Source: Stutzerimonas degradans
Lineage (GTDB): Bacteria > Pseudomonadota > Gammaproteobacteria > Pseudomonadales > Pseudomonadaceae
Direction: 5' to 3'
DNA: 64,000 nt
NCBI RefSeq assembly: GCF_024448505.1
Contig: NZ_JAMOHV010000001.1
Coordinates: 496,001 to 560,000 of the forward strand
Under the pieces are notes generated by a model. It searched no databases and was not told the DNA's origin. It worked only from the letters and a program-made list of their open reading frames with translations. The position numbers and the translations under genes are program-made. Positions 48,508 through 58,675 of the stretch are shown here, in pieces (position 1 is the stretch's first letter; every line of letters starts with the position of its first letter).

Positions 48508-49261
48508 CGGGTGCACTCGCCGCGCCGGTCACGCTGACGTCTTCGCCAGCCTCGCGCAGTTCGGCATAGGCCTTTTCCAGGGCGGCCAGTACCGCCGCGC
48601 TGTCGCGGGTATGACGCGAGACGATGAAGTGGATCGGTGTCGCGCCGATCGGCACGTAGGGCAGTTCGTCCAGCTGCAGTCGCTCGCGCATCAGGTCTAT
48701 CGACAGCCCGTAATCGAGCAGGAAGTCGGCGCGCCGGTAACGCAGCATCTGCAGGGCCGATTCGTGATTGCTGGTGCGCAGCAGACGCACCTTCAGCGCC
48801 GGGTCGTGCAGCAGCTGGGTGACGGCAGGCCAGTAACTGTGGCCGCCGATGACGATCACCCCCTGCCCGGACAGCCCCTCGGGAAGGCGCGGCGCCGGCG
48901 TATCCGGGCGGAAGTAGAGATTGAGCTGCGCATGCCCGAGCGTCTGCCGGCTTTCCAGCGTATGCGCCGCCAGCTCGGGTTTGCCCGGGGTGCCGACCCA
49001 CATATCGATGTTGCCGTTCTGCAGCGCGGCGTACAGGCGGGCGCTGGGTAACGCGCGAAACTGCGCACGGTAACCGGCGCGCTGCGCGACCCGGCGGGTC
49101 AGGTCAGCCATCGGCCCGCGGGCACGCTGCTGGGCGTCGCTGTAGATCACCGGGGCGAATTCGGCATAGCCGACGATCAGTCGCGGCTGCACGAGCGCAT
49201 CGGCATGCGCCGGGAAATGGCTGGCCAGCAGCAGGGCGATGAACAGGAAAGAAACTTTCAA
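48476..49261 (-). CDS. Periplasmic substrate-binding-protein-like protein (SBP_bac_3 type)
   Basis: The 261-residue protein has a signal peptide (FLFIALLLASHFPAHA) and the two-lobe pattern of family 3 amino-acid-binding proteins (LIVGYAEFAPVIY, GPMADLTRRVAQRAGY, ALQNGNIDMWVGTPGK). No permease or ATPase gene is nearby, so it may serve a remote transporter or a sensor. No ATG suits the start; TTG 49261 immediately precedes the signal peptide but has a poor RBS. The last 32 bases overlap hrpB in the opposite strand. Confidence 0.82.
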   Translation of the reverse strand: MKVSFLFIALLLASHFPAHADALVQPRLIVGYAEFAPVIYSDAQQRARGPMADLTRRVAQRAGYRAQFRALPSARLYAALQNGNIDMWVGTPGKPELAAHTLESRQTLGHAQLNLYFRPDTPAPRLPEGLSGQGVIVIGGHSYWPAVTQLLHDPALKVRLLRTSNHESALQMLRYRRADFLLDYGLSIDLMRERLQLDELPYVPIGATPIHFIVSRHTRDSAAVLAALEKAYAELREAGEDVSVTGAASAPATARVVLPAR

Positions 49262-49409
49262 GGATGAAAAACGCCGTCCGTGGTATGTCGCGGGGAGCAG
49301 GATGCGCACTCCGCCGGGGTTTGTCCATGCGCCGGACGTCACTGGCGCAGGAAAGCCGCGCCCACGGCGCCTATGCTCAAGGCGCAGGAGCCGGATCGAG
49401 GAGACGCCT

Positions 49410-50240
49410 ATGCGGCGCAAGGTTTTCACCAGCAGAGTGCTCGAACGCAAGGTGGTGCTGATTACCGGCGGCTGCGCCGGCATCGGGCGTGCGCTGGCGG
49501 TGCGCATGGCGCAGGCGGGCGCGCGGCTGGTGATCTTCGATCTCGATCAGGTCGCGCTCGACAGTCTGGTGCAGCATCTGGCCGATCATCACAACGCCCA
49601 GGCGCTGGGACTGCGCTGCGATGTCAGCGACCGCGAGGCGGTGCAGCAGGCGATGACGCTGGTCATCGAGCGTTACGGCGGCATCGACGTGCTGGTCAAC
49701 AACGCCGGCATCACCCATCGCAGCCGCGTGGCGGACACCAGCCTGACGGTGTTCCAGCGGATCATGGCGGTGAACTTCTACGGCGCGCTGCATTGCACCC
49801 AGGCGGCGCTGCCGAGCCTGCTCGCCCGTGGTGGCCAGATCATCGTGCTCAGTTCGCTGTCGCAGTACGCCCCGGTGCCGGACCGCGCCGCCTACAACGC
49901 CAGCAAGCACGCACTGCACGGGCTGTTCGAAACCCTGCGCGGCGAACTGCAGGGCAGCGACGTCAACGTGATGCTGGTTTGTCCGGGCTACACCGCCACC
50001 GATCTGCGCAAGAACGTGCTGGTCGGCGACGGCTCCACCGCGCCGCAGCCGGTGCTGACCCTGGGGCGGGTGGCGTCGCCGCAGGATGTGGCCGAGGCGA
50101 TTTACCGCGGCGCGCTCCGGCGTCGCAAGCTGCTGGTGCTATCCAACCTCGACTGGCGGGCGCAACTGCTGGCGCGCTGTTTCCCGCGTCTGTACCAGAG
50201 CCTGTTGTTGCCGCGCCTGCTCGGCTCGCGCGCGCGCTGA
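49410..50240 (+). CDS. Short-chain dehydrogenase/reductase
   Basis: The 276-residue classical SDR has the nucleotide-binding motif TGGCAGIG (about residues 19-26), Asp at the end of strand beta-2 (FDLDQ, suggesting NAD preference), NNAG and the catalytic YNASK. The last 40 residues are basic and hydrophobic (LLARCFPRLYQSLLLPRLLG), perhaps a membrane-associated tail. The substrate is unknown. ATG 49410 follows a GAGGAG site. It is divergent from the binding-protein gene. Confidence 0.92.
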   Translation: MRRKVFTSRVLERKVVLITGGCAGIGRALAVRMAQAGARLVIFDLDQVALDSLVQHLADHHNAQALGLRCDVSDREAVQQAMTLVIERYGGIDVLVNNAGITHRSRVADTSLTVFQRIMAVNFYGALHCTQAALPSLLARGGQIIVLSSLSQYAPVPDRAAYNASKHALHGLFETLRGELQGSDVNVMLVCPGYTATDLRKNVLVGDGSTAPQPVLTLGRVASPQDVAEAIYRGALRRRKLLVLSNLDWRAQLLARCFPRLYQSLLLPRLLGSRAR

Positions 50241-50257
50241 GTGGCCCGGCCTCACCG

Positions 50258-50686
50258 CTAGGCCGGCGTGCCGTAGAGGCTGTGCATCAGGGCCTCGTCC
50301 CAGTAGGTTGCCTCGATCTTGTGGCCGTCGAGGTCGCGTACGAAGCAGCCGTAATAGGGTTCGCCATACTCCTGGCGGGGCCCCGGGGCGCCTTCATCGC
50401 GGCCGCCGGCGGCGAGCGCGGCGCGATGGAAGGCATCCACCGTGGCCCGGTCGGCAGCGAAGAAGCCGACGTGGCTGCCATTGCCCACCGAGGCGGGGGC
50501 GCCGTCGATCGGTGTCTGGATCCAGAACTCCGGGTATTCGCGGCCCCAGGCCACCGCGCCGGGATGCTCGAGGATGCGCTTGCAGCCGAGCGTGGCGAGT
50601 ACCTGGTCGTAGAACGCAACCGCGGCGTCGAACTGCGCGGTGCCGAGCGAGATGTGCGAGAGGATGCTGGGGTTGGTTACGGTCAT
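50258..50686 (-). CDS. VOC-superfamily (glyoxalase/dioxygenase-like) protein
   Basis: The 142-residue protein has two beta-alpha-beta-beta-beta modules with SHISLGTAQFDAAVAFYDQVL at the start and a YYGCFVRDLDGHKIEA metal-site-like end. The His/Glu pattern fits metal-binding VOC enzymes, but activity is unknown. ATG 50686 is chosen; GTG 50698 would add four residues. Its stop is 17 bases from the convergent SDR stop. Confidence 0.88.
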   Translation of the reverse strand: MTVTNPSILSHISLGTAQFDAAVAFYDQVLATLGCKRILEHPGAVAWGREYPEFWIQTPIDGAPASVGNGSHVGFFAADRATVDAFHRAALAAGGRDEGAPGPRQEYGEPYYGCFVRDLDGHKIEATYWDEALMHSLYGTPA

Positions 50687-50761
50687 GGCGGTGCTCACAT
50701 GGCGGGTGACGGAGCAAGCCTAGCAGGCCCCGGCGGTGCTGCCGGGGCGTCGGGCGAACGG

Positions 50762-51442
50762 TCAGATGTGGCCGCGATCGCCAGCCGGCGTATCGCTGCA
50801 GAGCATGAAGCAGCGGAACAGCATGATGGTCGGCAGCAGCTGCAGCACGCCCACCAGCGCATCGAGCGCCAGCCGCGGCAGCGGCTCGACCGCACCGTCG
50901 CCGACCAGCGCACCGGCCAGCCAGGCCTCGATCAGCCACAGTGGCAGCAGCACGCTCAGCACACAGCCGAGCACCAGCAGGAAGCGTCCGCGGGTGAGTG
51001 CGAAACTCGCCTTGATCGCCGCCAGCGGCGACAACCCGCGCAGCACCAGGAGGAATTCGGCGAAGGCGATCTTCACCATCACCCAGATGCCCGGCAGCAC
51101 GAACAGCGAGGCGCCGAGCATGATCAGCAGCGTGCCGAGTCCGGTGAGCACTGCCAGCGCCGGCCACAGCGGCAGCGCGCGTGCCAGCACGGCGCGCGGG
51201 CCGGGCGCATGGCCATGGCTGCGGGCGTCGAGAAAAAGGATCAGTGCGCCGGTGTAGAGCGGATAGAACAGCATGCCCACCAGCAGCTCCTGCGCCGGCA
51301 GCGAATCCTTGCCCAGCCAATGGTCCACCGCCAGCCGCGCGCCGCTCTCGAGCAGGATCAGCGGCAGGCACAGGCGCACGATCGCGCCGAAGTGGCGGGT
51401 ATAGAAGAACCAGGCGTCACGCAGGATGGCTAGAACGTTCAT
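50762..51442 (-). CDS. YciC-family (UPF0259) membrane protein
   Basis: The 226-residue protein has about five membrane helices and matches the YciC family: FFYTRHFGAIVRLCLPLILL at the N-terminus and LPGIWVMVKIAFAEFLLVLRG in the middle. Function is unknown; related proteins are linked to envelope homeostasis. ATG 51442 (MNVLAIL) is the family start. The VOC gene follows on the same strand after 75 bases. Confidence 0.88.
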   Translation of the reverse strand: MNVLAILRDAWFFYTRHFGAIVRLCLPLILLESGARLAVDHWLGKDSLPAQELLVGMLFYPLYTGALILFLDARSHGHAPGPRAVLARALPLWPALAVLTGLGTLLIMLGASLFVLPGIWVMVKIAFAEFLLVLRGLSPLAAIKASFALTRGRFLLVLGCVLSVLLPLWLIEAWLAGALVGDGAVEPLPRLALDALVGVLQLLPTIMLFRCFMLCSDTPAGDRGHI

Positions 51443-51555
51443 CGCATCGAAGGCTGAGCAGCAAATCGGGGCGCCACTGTAGCCGATGCGCCGCGGGCAG
51501 GACATGTGCGATGTAGCCGTCCATACTGGCGGCCCCGTACCCAACGAGTCGCCGC

Positions 51556-52032
51556 GTGAAGAAGATCGCCCTGTTCGCCGATGTGCAGAACCTCTACTAC
51601 ACGGTACGCCAGGCCTATGGCTGCCACTTCGACTACGCCGCGCTGTGGGCCGACGTCAGCCGGCATGGCCGTATCGTCGAGGCTTATGCCTACGCCATCG
51701 ACCGCGGTGATGCGCGCCAGCAGCAGTTCCAGCAGATCCTGCGTAACCTCGGTTTCACGGTGAAACTCAAGCCCTACATCCAGCGCAGCGACGGCTCGGC
51801 CAAGGGCGACTGGGACGTGGGCATCACCATCGACGTGTTGGACGCCGCGGCGCGGGTCGACGAGGTGGTGCTGGCCTCCGGTGACGGCGATTTCGATCTG
51901 CTGCTCGAACGCGTGCGCGCCGGCGGCGGCGAAGCGACTGCTTATGGCGTGCCTGGGCTGACGGCGCAGTCGCTGATCCGCGCGGCGACGCGTTATGTGC
52001 CGGTCGAGGGCGAGTTACTGCTGCGTGGCTGA
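51556..52032 (+). CDS. NYN-domain (LabA/DUF88) predicted ribonuclease
   Basis: The 158-residue protein has a PIN-like NYN fold with conserved acidic residues: Asp9 in ALFADVQNLYY, Asp in GDWDVGITIDV, and SGDGDFDLLLE. These form the metal site of predicted RNases. It starts at GTG 51556 and is divergent from yciC. It converges with dxs across a repeat-containing spacer. Confidence 0.88.
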   Translation: MKKIALFADVQNLYYTVRQAYGCHFDYAALWADVSRHGRIVEAYAYAIDRGDARQQQFQQILRNLGFTVKLKPYIQRSDGSAKGDWDVGITIDVLDAAARVDEVVLASGDGDFDLLLERVRAGGGEATAYGVPGLTAQSLIRAATRYVPVEGELLLRG

Positions 52033-52034
52033 AT

Positions 52035-52194
52035 GTAGGGTGGATGACGCTTCATCCATCCACTGGGGCAATGCAGGAAGGTGCGTGATTTGCCTATCAG
52101 GTGAACCGTGCCGCGGTGGAAAACGCTGCGCGGTTTTCCACCCTACATGGCTGGCGCGGAGATCGTAGGGTGGATGGCGCTTTCTCCATCCACC
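52035..52194. repeat. Cluster of three imperfect palindromic repeats (REP-like)
   Basis: Three related units lie between convergent genes: 52035-52063 (GTAGGGTGGATGACG... ATCCAC), 52115-52146 (inverse orientation; GGTGGAAAACGC... CACCCTAC) and 52165-52194 (GTAGGGTGGATGGCG... CCACC). Each is itself a partial inverted repeat (GGTGGA...TCCACC). Such GTAGGGTGGA elements are familiar as intergenic repeats in the P. stutzeri group. No transposase is linked in this window. Confidence 0.8.
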
Positions 52195-52204
52195 GCAACG
52201 CCCG

Positions 52205-54103
52205 TCAGGCTTCGCCGAGAGCTGCCAGGCGCTTGCGCACGGCCGCTTCGATGCCGACGGCATCCAGGCCGCATTCGGCGAGCATTTCGCTCGGTTTGGC
52301 GTGTTCGACGTAGCTGTCCGGCAGGCCGAGGTGCAGCAGCGGCATGACGATGGCCTCGGCCGCGAGGAATTCGGCAACCGCACTGCCGGCGCCGCCCATG
52401 ATGCTGTTCTCCTCGACCGTCACCAGCAGCTCGTGGCTGCTTGCCAGTTCGCGCAACAGGGCTTCGTCCAGCGGCTTGACGAAGCGCATGTCGACCACGG
52501 TGGCGTCCAGCGCTTCACCGACCTGCAGCGCCTCGGGCAGCTGCACGCCAAATACCAGCAGAGCGACGCGTTCGCCCTGACGGCGCACCACGCCCTTGCC
52601 AATTTCCAGCGGCGCCAGGCCCGGCTCGATGGTCGCGTTCGGCCCGCTGCCGCGCGGGTAGCGCACCGCTGCCGGGCCCTCGAACAGATAGCCGGTGGTG
52701 AGCATGCGGCGCATCTCGTTCTCGTCGCTCGGCGTCATGATCAGCATGCCGGGGATGCAGCGCAGGTAGGACAGATCGAAGCTGCCGGCGTGGGTCGGCC
52801 CGTCTTCGCCGACCAGACCGGCGCGGTCGATGGCGAACAGCACGTCGAGATTCTGCACTGCGACGTCGTGGATCAGCTGGTCATAGGCGCGCTGGAGGAA
52901 CGTCGAATAGATCGCCACCACTGGCTTCATGCCCTCGCAGGCCATGCCGGCGGCGAGCGTCACGGCGTGCTGTTCGGCGATGGCGACGTCGAAGTAGCGA
53001 TCCGGGTAGCGTTCGCTGAAGGCCACCAGGTCGGAGCCTTCCTTCATCGCCGGGGTGATGCCGGTCAGGCGCGGGTCGGCGGCGGCCATGTCGCACAGCC
53101 ACTGGCCGAACACGTTGGAGTACTTCGGCCCGGAAGGCTGCTTCGGCTTGGCGGGCGCACCCACCGGCTCCAGCTTGCTGATTGCGTGCCAGGTGATCGG
53201 GTCGGCCTCGGCCGGGGCGAAGCCCTTGCCTTTCTTGGTGACCACGTGGAGAAACTGTGGGCCATCGAGGTCGCGCATGTTGCGCAGGGTGGCGATCAGC
53301 GTCGGCAGGTCGTGGCCGTCGATCGGGCCGATGTAGTTCCAGCCGAGTTCCTCGAACAGCGTGCCAGGCACCAGCATGCCCTTGGCGTACTCCTCCGTGC
53401 GACGGGCGATTTCCCAGGCGCCGGGCAGGCGCGACAGCACCTTCTTGCTGCCCTCGCGCATGCTCGCGTAGGTGCGACTGGAGAGGATCTTGGCCAGGTA
53501 GTTGGACATGCCGCCGACGTTGCGCGAGATCGACATATCGTTGTCGTTGAGTACGACGAGCATGTTGGCGCCGACTTCCGGCGCGTGGTTGAGCGCCTCG
53601 AAGGCCATGCCGGCGGTCAGCGCGCCGTCGCCGATCACCGCGATGGCCTTGCGCTTCTCACCCTTGAGGCGGGCGGCGATCGCCATGCCCAGCGCGGCGC
53701 CGATCGAAGTGCTGGAATGGCCGACGCCGAAGGTGTCGTATTCGCTCTCGCTGCGCCGCGGGAAGGCGGCCAGGCCGTCCTTCTGGCGCAGTGTGCCCAT
53801 ACGCTGGCGCCGCCCGGTGAGGATCTTGTGCGGGTAGGCCTGATGGCCGACATCCCAGACCAGACGGTCGTCAGGGGTGTCGAAGACGTAGTGCAGCGCG
53901 ATGGTCAGCTCGATCACGCCGAGGCCGGCGCCGAAGTGGCCGCCTGTCTGGCCGACGCTGAACAACAGATCCTGGCGCAGTTCGTTGGCGAGCTCGTCGA
54001 GTTCCGCCTCGCCCAGTCGGCGCAGCTGCTCGGGCGTCGCCGCTCGGTCAAGAACGGGCGTCGCAGGGCGCACCCGAGGAATCTCATGGAACGTCTTGGG
54101 CAT
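52205..54103 (-). CDS. dxs: 1-Deoxy-D-xylulose-5-phosphate synthase
   Basis: Dxs is the thiamine-diphosphate enzyme that condenses pyruvate and glyceraldehyde 3-phosphate in the first step of the methylerythritol phosphate pathway. The 632-residue protein shows [15 protein letters not shown], the TPP motif [15 protein letters not shown], and the transketolase-like [17 protein letters not shown]. It is downstream of ispA with a 119-base gap and on the same strand, so both act in isoprenoid supply. Confidence 0.97.
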   Translation of the reverse strand: MPKTFHEIPRVRPATPVLDRAATPEQLRRLGEAELDELANELRQDLLFSVGQTGGHFGAGLGVIELTIALHYVFDTPDDRLVWDVGHQAYPHKILTGRRQRMGTLRQKDGLAAFPRRSESEYDTFGVGHSSTSIGAALGMAIAARLKGEKRKAIAVIGDGALTAGMAFEALNHAPEVGANMLVVLNDNDMSISRNVGGMSNYLAKILSSRTYASMREGSKKVLSRLPGAWEIARRTEEYAKGMLVPGTLFEELGWNYIGPIDGHDLPTLIATLRNMRDLDGPQFLHVVTKKGKGFAPAEADPITWHAISKLEPVGAPAKPKQPSGPKYSNVFGQWLCDMAAADPRLTGITPAMKEGSDLVAFSERYPDRYFDVAIAEQHAVTLAAGMACEGMKPVVAIYSTFLQRAYDQLIHDVAVQNLDVLFAIDRAGLVGEDGPTHAGSFDLSYLRCIPGMLIMTPSDENEMRRMLTTGYLFEGPAAVRYPRGSGPNATIEPGLAPLEIGKGVVRRQGERVALLVFGVQLPEALQVGEALDATVVDMRFVKPLDEALLRELASSHELLVTVEENSIMGGAGSAVAEFLAAEAIVMPLLHLGLPDSYVEHAKPSEMLAECGLDAVGIEAAVRKRLAALGEA

Positions 54104-54222
54104 CAGGCGGATCGTTTTGTCGTTGAAAAAAGAGCGGCAGTTTACCCGATGGGGGCGACGATAAGAACGGCCGCGCGCTCGGTGGGGCTTCGTCGCGGCC
54201 GCGCTGCCTGCGGCCGGACGCT

Positions 54223-55113
54223 TCAGCTGCGGCGCTCGACGATGAAACGCGCCAGCTCGCGCAGCGGTTCGGCGGCGATATCGAAGGGGCGCAGCGCATG
54301 CAGGGCCTGATCGCGCAGCTCGATGGCGTAGGCCTTGGCCTCATCCAGTCCGAGCAACGCCGGGTAGGTCGGCTTGTCGCGGGCGATGTCGGCGCCCTGG
54401 TGTTTGCCGAGTGTGGCGGTGTCGCTCTCGACATCGAGGATGTCGTCCTGCACCTGGAATGCCAGGCCAATCGACCGGGCGTAGTGGCTCAGCGCGCCGA
54501 GGCTGTCGGCGTCGGCATGGCCGCTGGCCAGTGCGCCGAGCTGCACGCTGGCTTCGATCAGCGCGCCGGTCTTGTGCCGGTGCATCAGCTCCAGCGCGGC
54601 GCGATCGAGTTTCAGCCCGACCGAACCGAGGTCGATGGCCTGCCCGCCGACCATGCCGGCCGGGCCTGCGGCACGCGCCAGCACGGCGAACATGCGCAGG
54701 CGCAACGCGGCATCGGCAGGATTGTGCTTTTCCTCGGCCATCGCCTCGAAGGCCAGGCTCTGCAGGCCATCGCCGGCGAGAATCGCGCAGGCTTCGTCGA
54801 AGGCTTTGTGGGTGGTCGGCTGGCCGCGACGCAGGTCGTCGTCGTCCATCGCCGGCAGGTCGTCGTGCACCAGCGAGTAGGCGTGGATCAGCTCGACCGC
54901 GCAGGCGGCGCCATCGGCTGTCGCGCGGTCGCCGCGCAGCGCTTCGCAGGCGGCGTAGACCAACAGTGGACGCACGCGCTTGCCGCCGTTCATCACGCTG
55001 TAGCGCATCGCCTGGTAGAGGCGTTCAAGCTGCGGGCGCGGGGGGGCGAAGAGCGCTTCGAGGCAGCTGTCGACGCGTTGCTGACAGTCTTTCTGGTAGT
55101 CGCCGATGATCAT
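54223..55113 (-). CDS. ispA: Farnesyl diphosphate synthase (polyprenyl synthetase)
   Basis: IspA makes geranyl and farnesyl diphosphate from the C5 units for quinones, undecaprenyl carrier and prenyl groups. The 296-residue protein has both aspartate-rich motifs: [14 protein letters not shown] (first) and QDDILD (second), plus GGKRVRP near the N-terminus. Its ATG overlaps the xseB stop by 4 bases. Confidence 0.96.
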   Translation of the reverse strand: MIIGDYQKDCQQRVDSCLEALFAPPRPQLERLYQAMRYSVMNGGKRVRPLLVYAACEALRGDRATADGAACAVELIHAYSLVHDDLPAMDDDDLRRGQPTTHKAFDEACAILAGDGLQSLAFEAMAEEKHNPADAALRLRMFAVLARAAGPAGMVGGQAIDLGSVGLKLDRAALELMHRHKTGALIEASVQLGALASGHADADSLGALSHYARSIGLAFQVQDDILDVESDTATLGKHQGADIARDKPTYPALLGLDEAKAYAIELRDQALHALRPFDIAAEPLRELARFIVERRS

Positions 55114-55352
55114 GCCTGGGTATCCGGCTCGAAGGGCGCTTCCTGCAGGGCGCCGTCGCGTTCGAGCAGGATCTGCACCTTCTGTTCGGCCTGGCTCAGC
55201 GCCGCCTGGCAGTCGCGCGTCAGGCCGATGCCCTGTTCGAAGCAGGTCAGCGAGTCCTCCAGCGACAGCTCGCCGCTTTCCAGGCGTTCGACCAGTTGCT
55301 GCAGTTCGGCGAGGGATTGTTCGAAATCGAGGGCGGCTTTCTTGCGGGCCAT
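55110..55352 (-). CDS. xseB: Exodeoxyribonuclease VII small subunit
   Basis: XseB is the small helical subunit of exonuclease VII, which degrades single-stranded DNA. The 80-residue length and [26 protein letters not shown] pattern are typical (core [11 protein letters not shown]). The xseB-ispA-dxs order is common in proteobacteria, and the overlap with ispA suggests co-translation. Confidence 0.95.
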   Translation of the reverse strand: MARKKAALDFEQSLAELQQLVERLESGELSLEDSLTCFEQGIGLTRDCQAALSQAEQKVQILLERDGALQEAPFEPDTQA

Positions 55353-55437
55353 GCGGGCACCTGTCGGCGGCGGGTCGGAAACGGGCGCGACATTAGCAAA
55401 GAAGCCCTGTCGCAGCCACCCGTTCGCCGGTATCCGC

Positions 55438-56205
55438 TCAGGCGAGGTAGGTGGCCCAGAAGTAGTAAAGCGTCATGCCGCTGCCGACCAGGATCACCAG
55501 CGCGCGCAGCCAGCTCGCCGGCAGTTTCTGACTCAGCGCACCGCCGGCGTAGCCGCCGAGCGTCGCGCCGCCGAGCAGGATCAGCAGTTCGAACCAGCTG
55601 ACCCGCCCGGCGAAGATGAAGGTCAGGCTGGCGACGCTGTAGATCACCGCCGAGATCAGGTTCTTCAGCGCGTTGGCGCGCACCAGCGCATGCCCCTCGA
55701 TGGAGAACGCCGCCAGCTGCAGGATGCCCATGCCGGCGCCGAAGTAGCCGCCGTAGATCGACACCAGGCTATGTGCGCCGAGCGACAGCGGCGAATGCGG
55801 TGGCACGGCGCTTTCCTTGCGCCGCGCGGCCAGCCAGCGGCTCAGTCGCGGGCTGGCGGCGAACAGCGCGGTAGCGGCGAGCAGCAGCCAGGGGATCAGC
55901 AGGCTGAACACGTCGTCGCCACCGGCCAGCAGCAGCAGGCCGCCGAGCAGGCCGCCGGCCAGACCGGCCAGCAACAGTGGCAGCAGGTAGCGACCGAGCG
56001 GACGCAGACTTGCGCGTGCCGCCCAGGCGCCGGCCAGGCTGGCGGGCCAGAGCGCCACGGCATTGGTGGCGTTGGCGGTCACCGGCGGCAGGCCGATGGC
56101 CAGCAGCGCCGGGAAGGAGAAGAAGGTGCCGCCGCCGGCCAGTGCGTTCATCCCGCCTGCGGCGAAACCGGCGGCGACCAGCAGCAGAATCTCGAGGATC
56201 GACAT
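55438..56205 (-). CDS. TSUP-family (TauE/SafE) transporter
   Basis: The 255-residue protein has seven or eight membrane helices and the family features [18 protein letters not shown] (first repeat) and [12 protein letters not shown] (second repeat). These proteins export sulfite, sulfonates or small organic anions; the substrate here is unknown. ATG 56205 (MSILEILL) was chosen over an open frame to 56268. It stands between xseB and the GGDEF-EAL gene on the same strand. Confidence 0.92.
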   Translation of the reverse strand: MSILEILLLVAAGFAAGGMNALAGGGTFFSFPALLAIGLPPVTANATNAVALWPASLAGAWAARASLRPLGRYLLPLLLAGLAGGLLGGLLLLAGGDDVFSLLIPWLLLAATALFAASPRLSRWLAARRKESAVPPHSPLSLGAHSLVSIYGGYFGAGMGILQLAAFSIEGHALVRANALKNLISAVIYSVASLTFIFAGRVSWFELLILLGGATLGGYAGGALSQKLPASWLRALVILVGSGMTLYYFWATYLA

Positions 56206-56278
56206 GAGGCAGGGTCCGTGGCAAAAACGGGCAGGGTAGCCAGCCCGTCGCGCCAAGGCCAGCCGCACATGGCGCGGC

Positions 56279-58675
56279 TCAGCCGTCTAGCGGCAATAAC
56301 AGCGCCGGCGTCGGCGGGATGACACCGGCCAGCAGGCATTCCTCGGCGGCCAGCGGGCGCGCGTAGTGGTAGCCCTGCAGGCTCGGGCAGTTGTTCAGCC
56401 GCAGGAACGCCGCCTGCCGCTCGTTCTCCACCCCCTCGGCGACCACGTGCAGGCCCAGGTGTGCCGCCATCGTCAGAATGCCGCGCACCAGCGCCACCGA
56501 GTGCTCGCTATCGGGCAGGCCAGCGACGAATTCGCGGTCGATCTTGATGCCGTCGAAGGGGAAGCGCTGCAGGTAGGTCAGCGAGGCGTAGCCAGTGCCG
56601 AAGTCGTCGAGCAGCAGCGGCAGGCCGGCGGTCTTGAGGCGGGTGAGGGTCTGCTGCACATGCTCGTCGGCCTCCAGCAGCGCGCTCTCGGTGATCTCCA
56701 GTTCCAGCAGCTCCGCCGGCGTGTCTTCCTCGGCAAGGATGGCGAGCAGGCTGCCGGCCAGATCGGCCTGACGGAAATCGAGCGGCGAAAGGTTCACCGC
56801 GATCCGCAGTTGGTGACCCTGTTCGCGCCACTGGCGCGCCTGCCGGCAGGCCTGGCGGAACACCCAGCGGGTGGTTTCGATGATCAGCCCGCTGTCTTCG
56901 AGCACCGGGATGAATTCGCCCGGCGGCACCAGACCGCGCTCGGGTGAGTTCCAGCGCAGCAGCGCTTCCATCACCTCGGGTTCGCCCGCGGCGTTCACCT
57001 GTGCCTGGTAATGCAGCACGAACTGCTCTTCGTCCAGCGCGCGGCGCAACGCCTGCTCGAGCTGACGGCGGCGCTCGGCCGCGGCGCTGAGCTCCTGGCT
57101 GAAGAAGCGCGTGCAGTTGCGCCCGGCATCCTTGGCGGCATACAGCGCCAGGTCGACCTGCTTGAGCAGCTCGCTGGCGCTGCCGCGACCGTCGCTGCTG
57201 GCGATGCCGATGCTGGGGCTGACGAAGCATTCGTACTGGTTGATGCGGATGGGCGGCTGGAAGCCTTCGATCAGATGCTCGGCCAGTTGCCCGGCCTGCT
57301 GGGCGTCGCTGTGTTCGAGCAGCAGCATGAACTCGTCGCCGCCGGTGCGCGCCAGCAGCGCCGGCTCCGGCGCCAGCTGACGCAGGCGCTCGCCGACCTG
57401 GACCAGCAGGCGGTCGCCGATCTCGTGGCTGAGGGCGTCGTTGATACGCTTGAAGTGATCCAGGTCGAGGTACAACAGGCTCAGCGCCACGCGCTCGCTG
57501 AGCAGTTGCTCGAGTCGCTGGACTAGGAAGTTGCGGTTGGCCAGCTGTGTCAGCGGGTCGAAATGCGCGAGGAAGCGCAGACGCTGCTCGGCACGCAGAT
57601 GGTCGCCGATGTCACGCAGCAGCATCAGCGCGTGCGTTTCACCGTTGCGCAGGAACGGCGTGCAGGTGATTTCCAGCGGCACCTGCTGGCCGTGCCGGTG
57701 CCCGGTCAGCTGCAGCACGCTGTTGGCCGGTGCGCGCTGCAGCCGCTCGGTGGCGTCCGGCTCGAGCAGACGGTCGGCCGGAACATTGCCCACCAGCTCG
57801 TCCGGTGCGCAGTCGAACAGGGCGGCGGCGGCCGGGTTGGCCTGTTGCACGCGCAGCTCGCCGTCGACCACCAGCATGCCGATCGGCGCCGTGTCGATGA
57901 GGTTGCGCATCAGCTGCTCGCTTTCCTGCTGGGCGAGCCGGCGCTGGTGCAGCTGGTTCATCATCTGGCTGAAAGTGGTGGCGAGCTGACCGATCTCGTC
58001 CTGGCCGCTGACGGCTGGCGGCTGCGGCTGCTGATCCTGGGCGAAGGTCCGTGCGGCCCGGTCGATGCGGGCCAGGCGGCGGGTGATCAGGTGGTTGTAG
58101 AGCAGGTTGAGCGCCAGGCCGAGCAATACCAGCAGGCTCAGCGTCTGCGCCAGGTAGAACCAGCCGTCGCGGCGGGTTTGCGCCACGACCGGAGCGAAAT
58201 CGAACTCCACCAGCAGCGCTTCGCGCAGCGGCGCACCCGTTTGGGTGGCGCGGTCCAGCGGGTAGATGACCAGCTGCCGCGCCGACGAATCGCCCAGCCA
58301 GCCGACGCGGCCACTGCGCACGTAGTCGGTGAGTACGTCCGGGTCGATCAGCGTCAGCTTCGTCGGGTCCAGCCCCAGGCGGGTGCTGCCGATGACGCGC
58401 AGCTGCTGGTCGATGACCATCGCCCAGCGCACGCCCTGCAGGCTGGCGACGTCGGCCAGCTCGGTCTGCAGCTCGGCGGTACGGCCCATGCGCTGGTGGT
58501 CGCTGAGGCTGCTCTGCAGCAGCGCCAGGTGCTGGCGGGTATGGACGCGCCAGTGCTCCAGCGTCTCCTCGACGCGACTCGGCATGTGCCAGGCAGTCAG
58601 CAGCAGGGTGAACGTCAGGGCGAACAGGCCGAGCAGCAGCGGCAGCGACAGACGCAGGGAATAGCGGGTCAGCAT
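56279..58675 (-). CDS. Membrane GGDEF-EAL protein (bifunctional diguanylate cyclase/phosphodiesterase)
   Basis: The 798-residue protein controls cyclic di-GMP. It has a membrane helix (about residues 8-28), a periplasmic domain (about 30-170), a second helix, HAMP (about 185-240), PAS (about 250-370), GGDEF (about 380-535, with intact GGDEF) and EAL (about 550-795, with intact EALLRW and DDFGTGYASL). The usual inhibitory-site RxxD before GGDEF is absent. Both active motifs are intact, so the net activity cannot be predicted. Its start overlaps the end of the binding-lipoprotein gene by 7 bases, which suggests a sensory pair. Confidence 0.93.
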   Translation of the reverse strand: MLTRYSLRLSLPLLLGLFALTFTLLLTAWHMPSRVEETLEHWRVHTRQHLALLQSSLSDHQRMGRTAELQTELADVASLQGVRWAMVIDQQLRVIGSTRLGLDPTKLTLIDPDVLTDYVRSGRVGWLGDSSARQLVIYPLDRATQTGAPLREALLVEFDFAPVVAQTRRDGWFYLAQTLSLLVLLGLALNLLYNHLITRRLARIDRAARTFAQDQQPQPPAVSGQDEIGQLATTFSQMMNQLHQRRLAQQESEQLMRNLIDTAPIGMLVVDGELRVQQANPAAAALFDCAPDELVGNVPADRLLEPDATERLQRAPANSVLQLTGHRHGQQVPLEITCTPFLRNGETHALMLLRDIGDHLRAEQRLRFLAHFDPLTQLANRNFLVQRLEQLLSERVALSLLYLDLDHFKRINDALSHEIGDRLLVQVGERLRQLAPEPALLARTGGDEFMLLLEHSDAQQAGQLAEHLIEGFQPPIRINQYECFVSPSIGIASSDGRGSASELLKQVDLALYAAKDAGRNCTRFFSQELSAAAERRRQLEQALRRALDEEQFVLHYQAQVNAAGEPEVMEALLRWNSPERGLVPPGEFIPVLEDSGLIIETTRWVFRQACRQARQWREQGHQLRIAVNLSPLDFRQADLAGSLLAILAEEDTPAELLELEITESALLEADEHVQQTLTRLKTAGLPLLLDDFGTGYASLTYLQRFPFDGIKIDREFVAGLPDSEHSVALVRGILTMAAHLGLHVVAEGVENERQAAFLRLNNCPSLQGYHYARPLAAEECLLAGVIPPTPALLLPLDG

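Noticed and set aside
49280..51433. A 717-codon plus-strand frame through the SDR, VOC and YciC genes
   Set aside because: It crosses three well-supported genes and has no recognisable motif.
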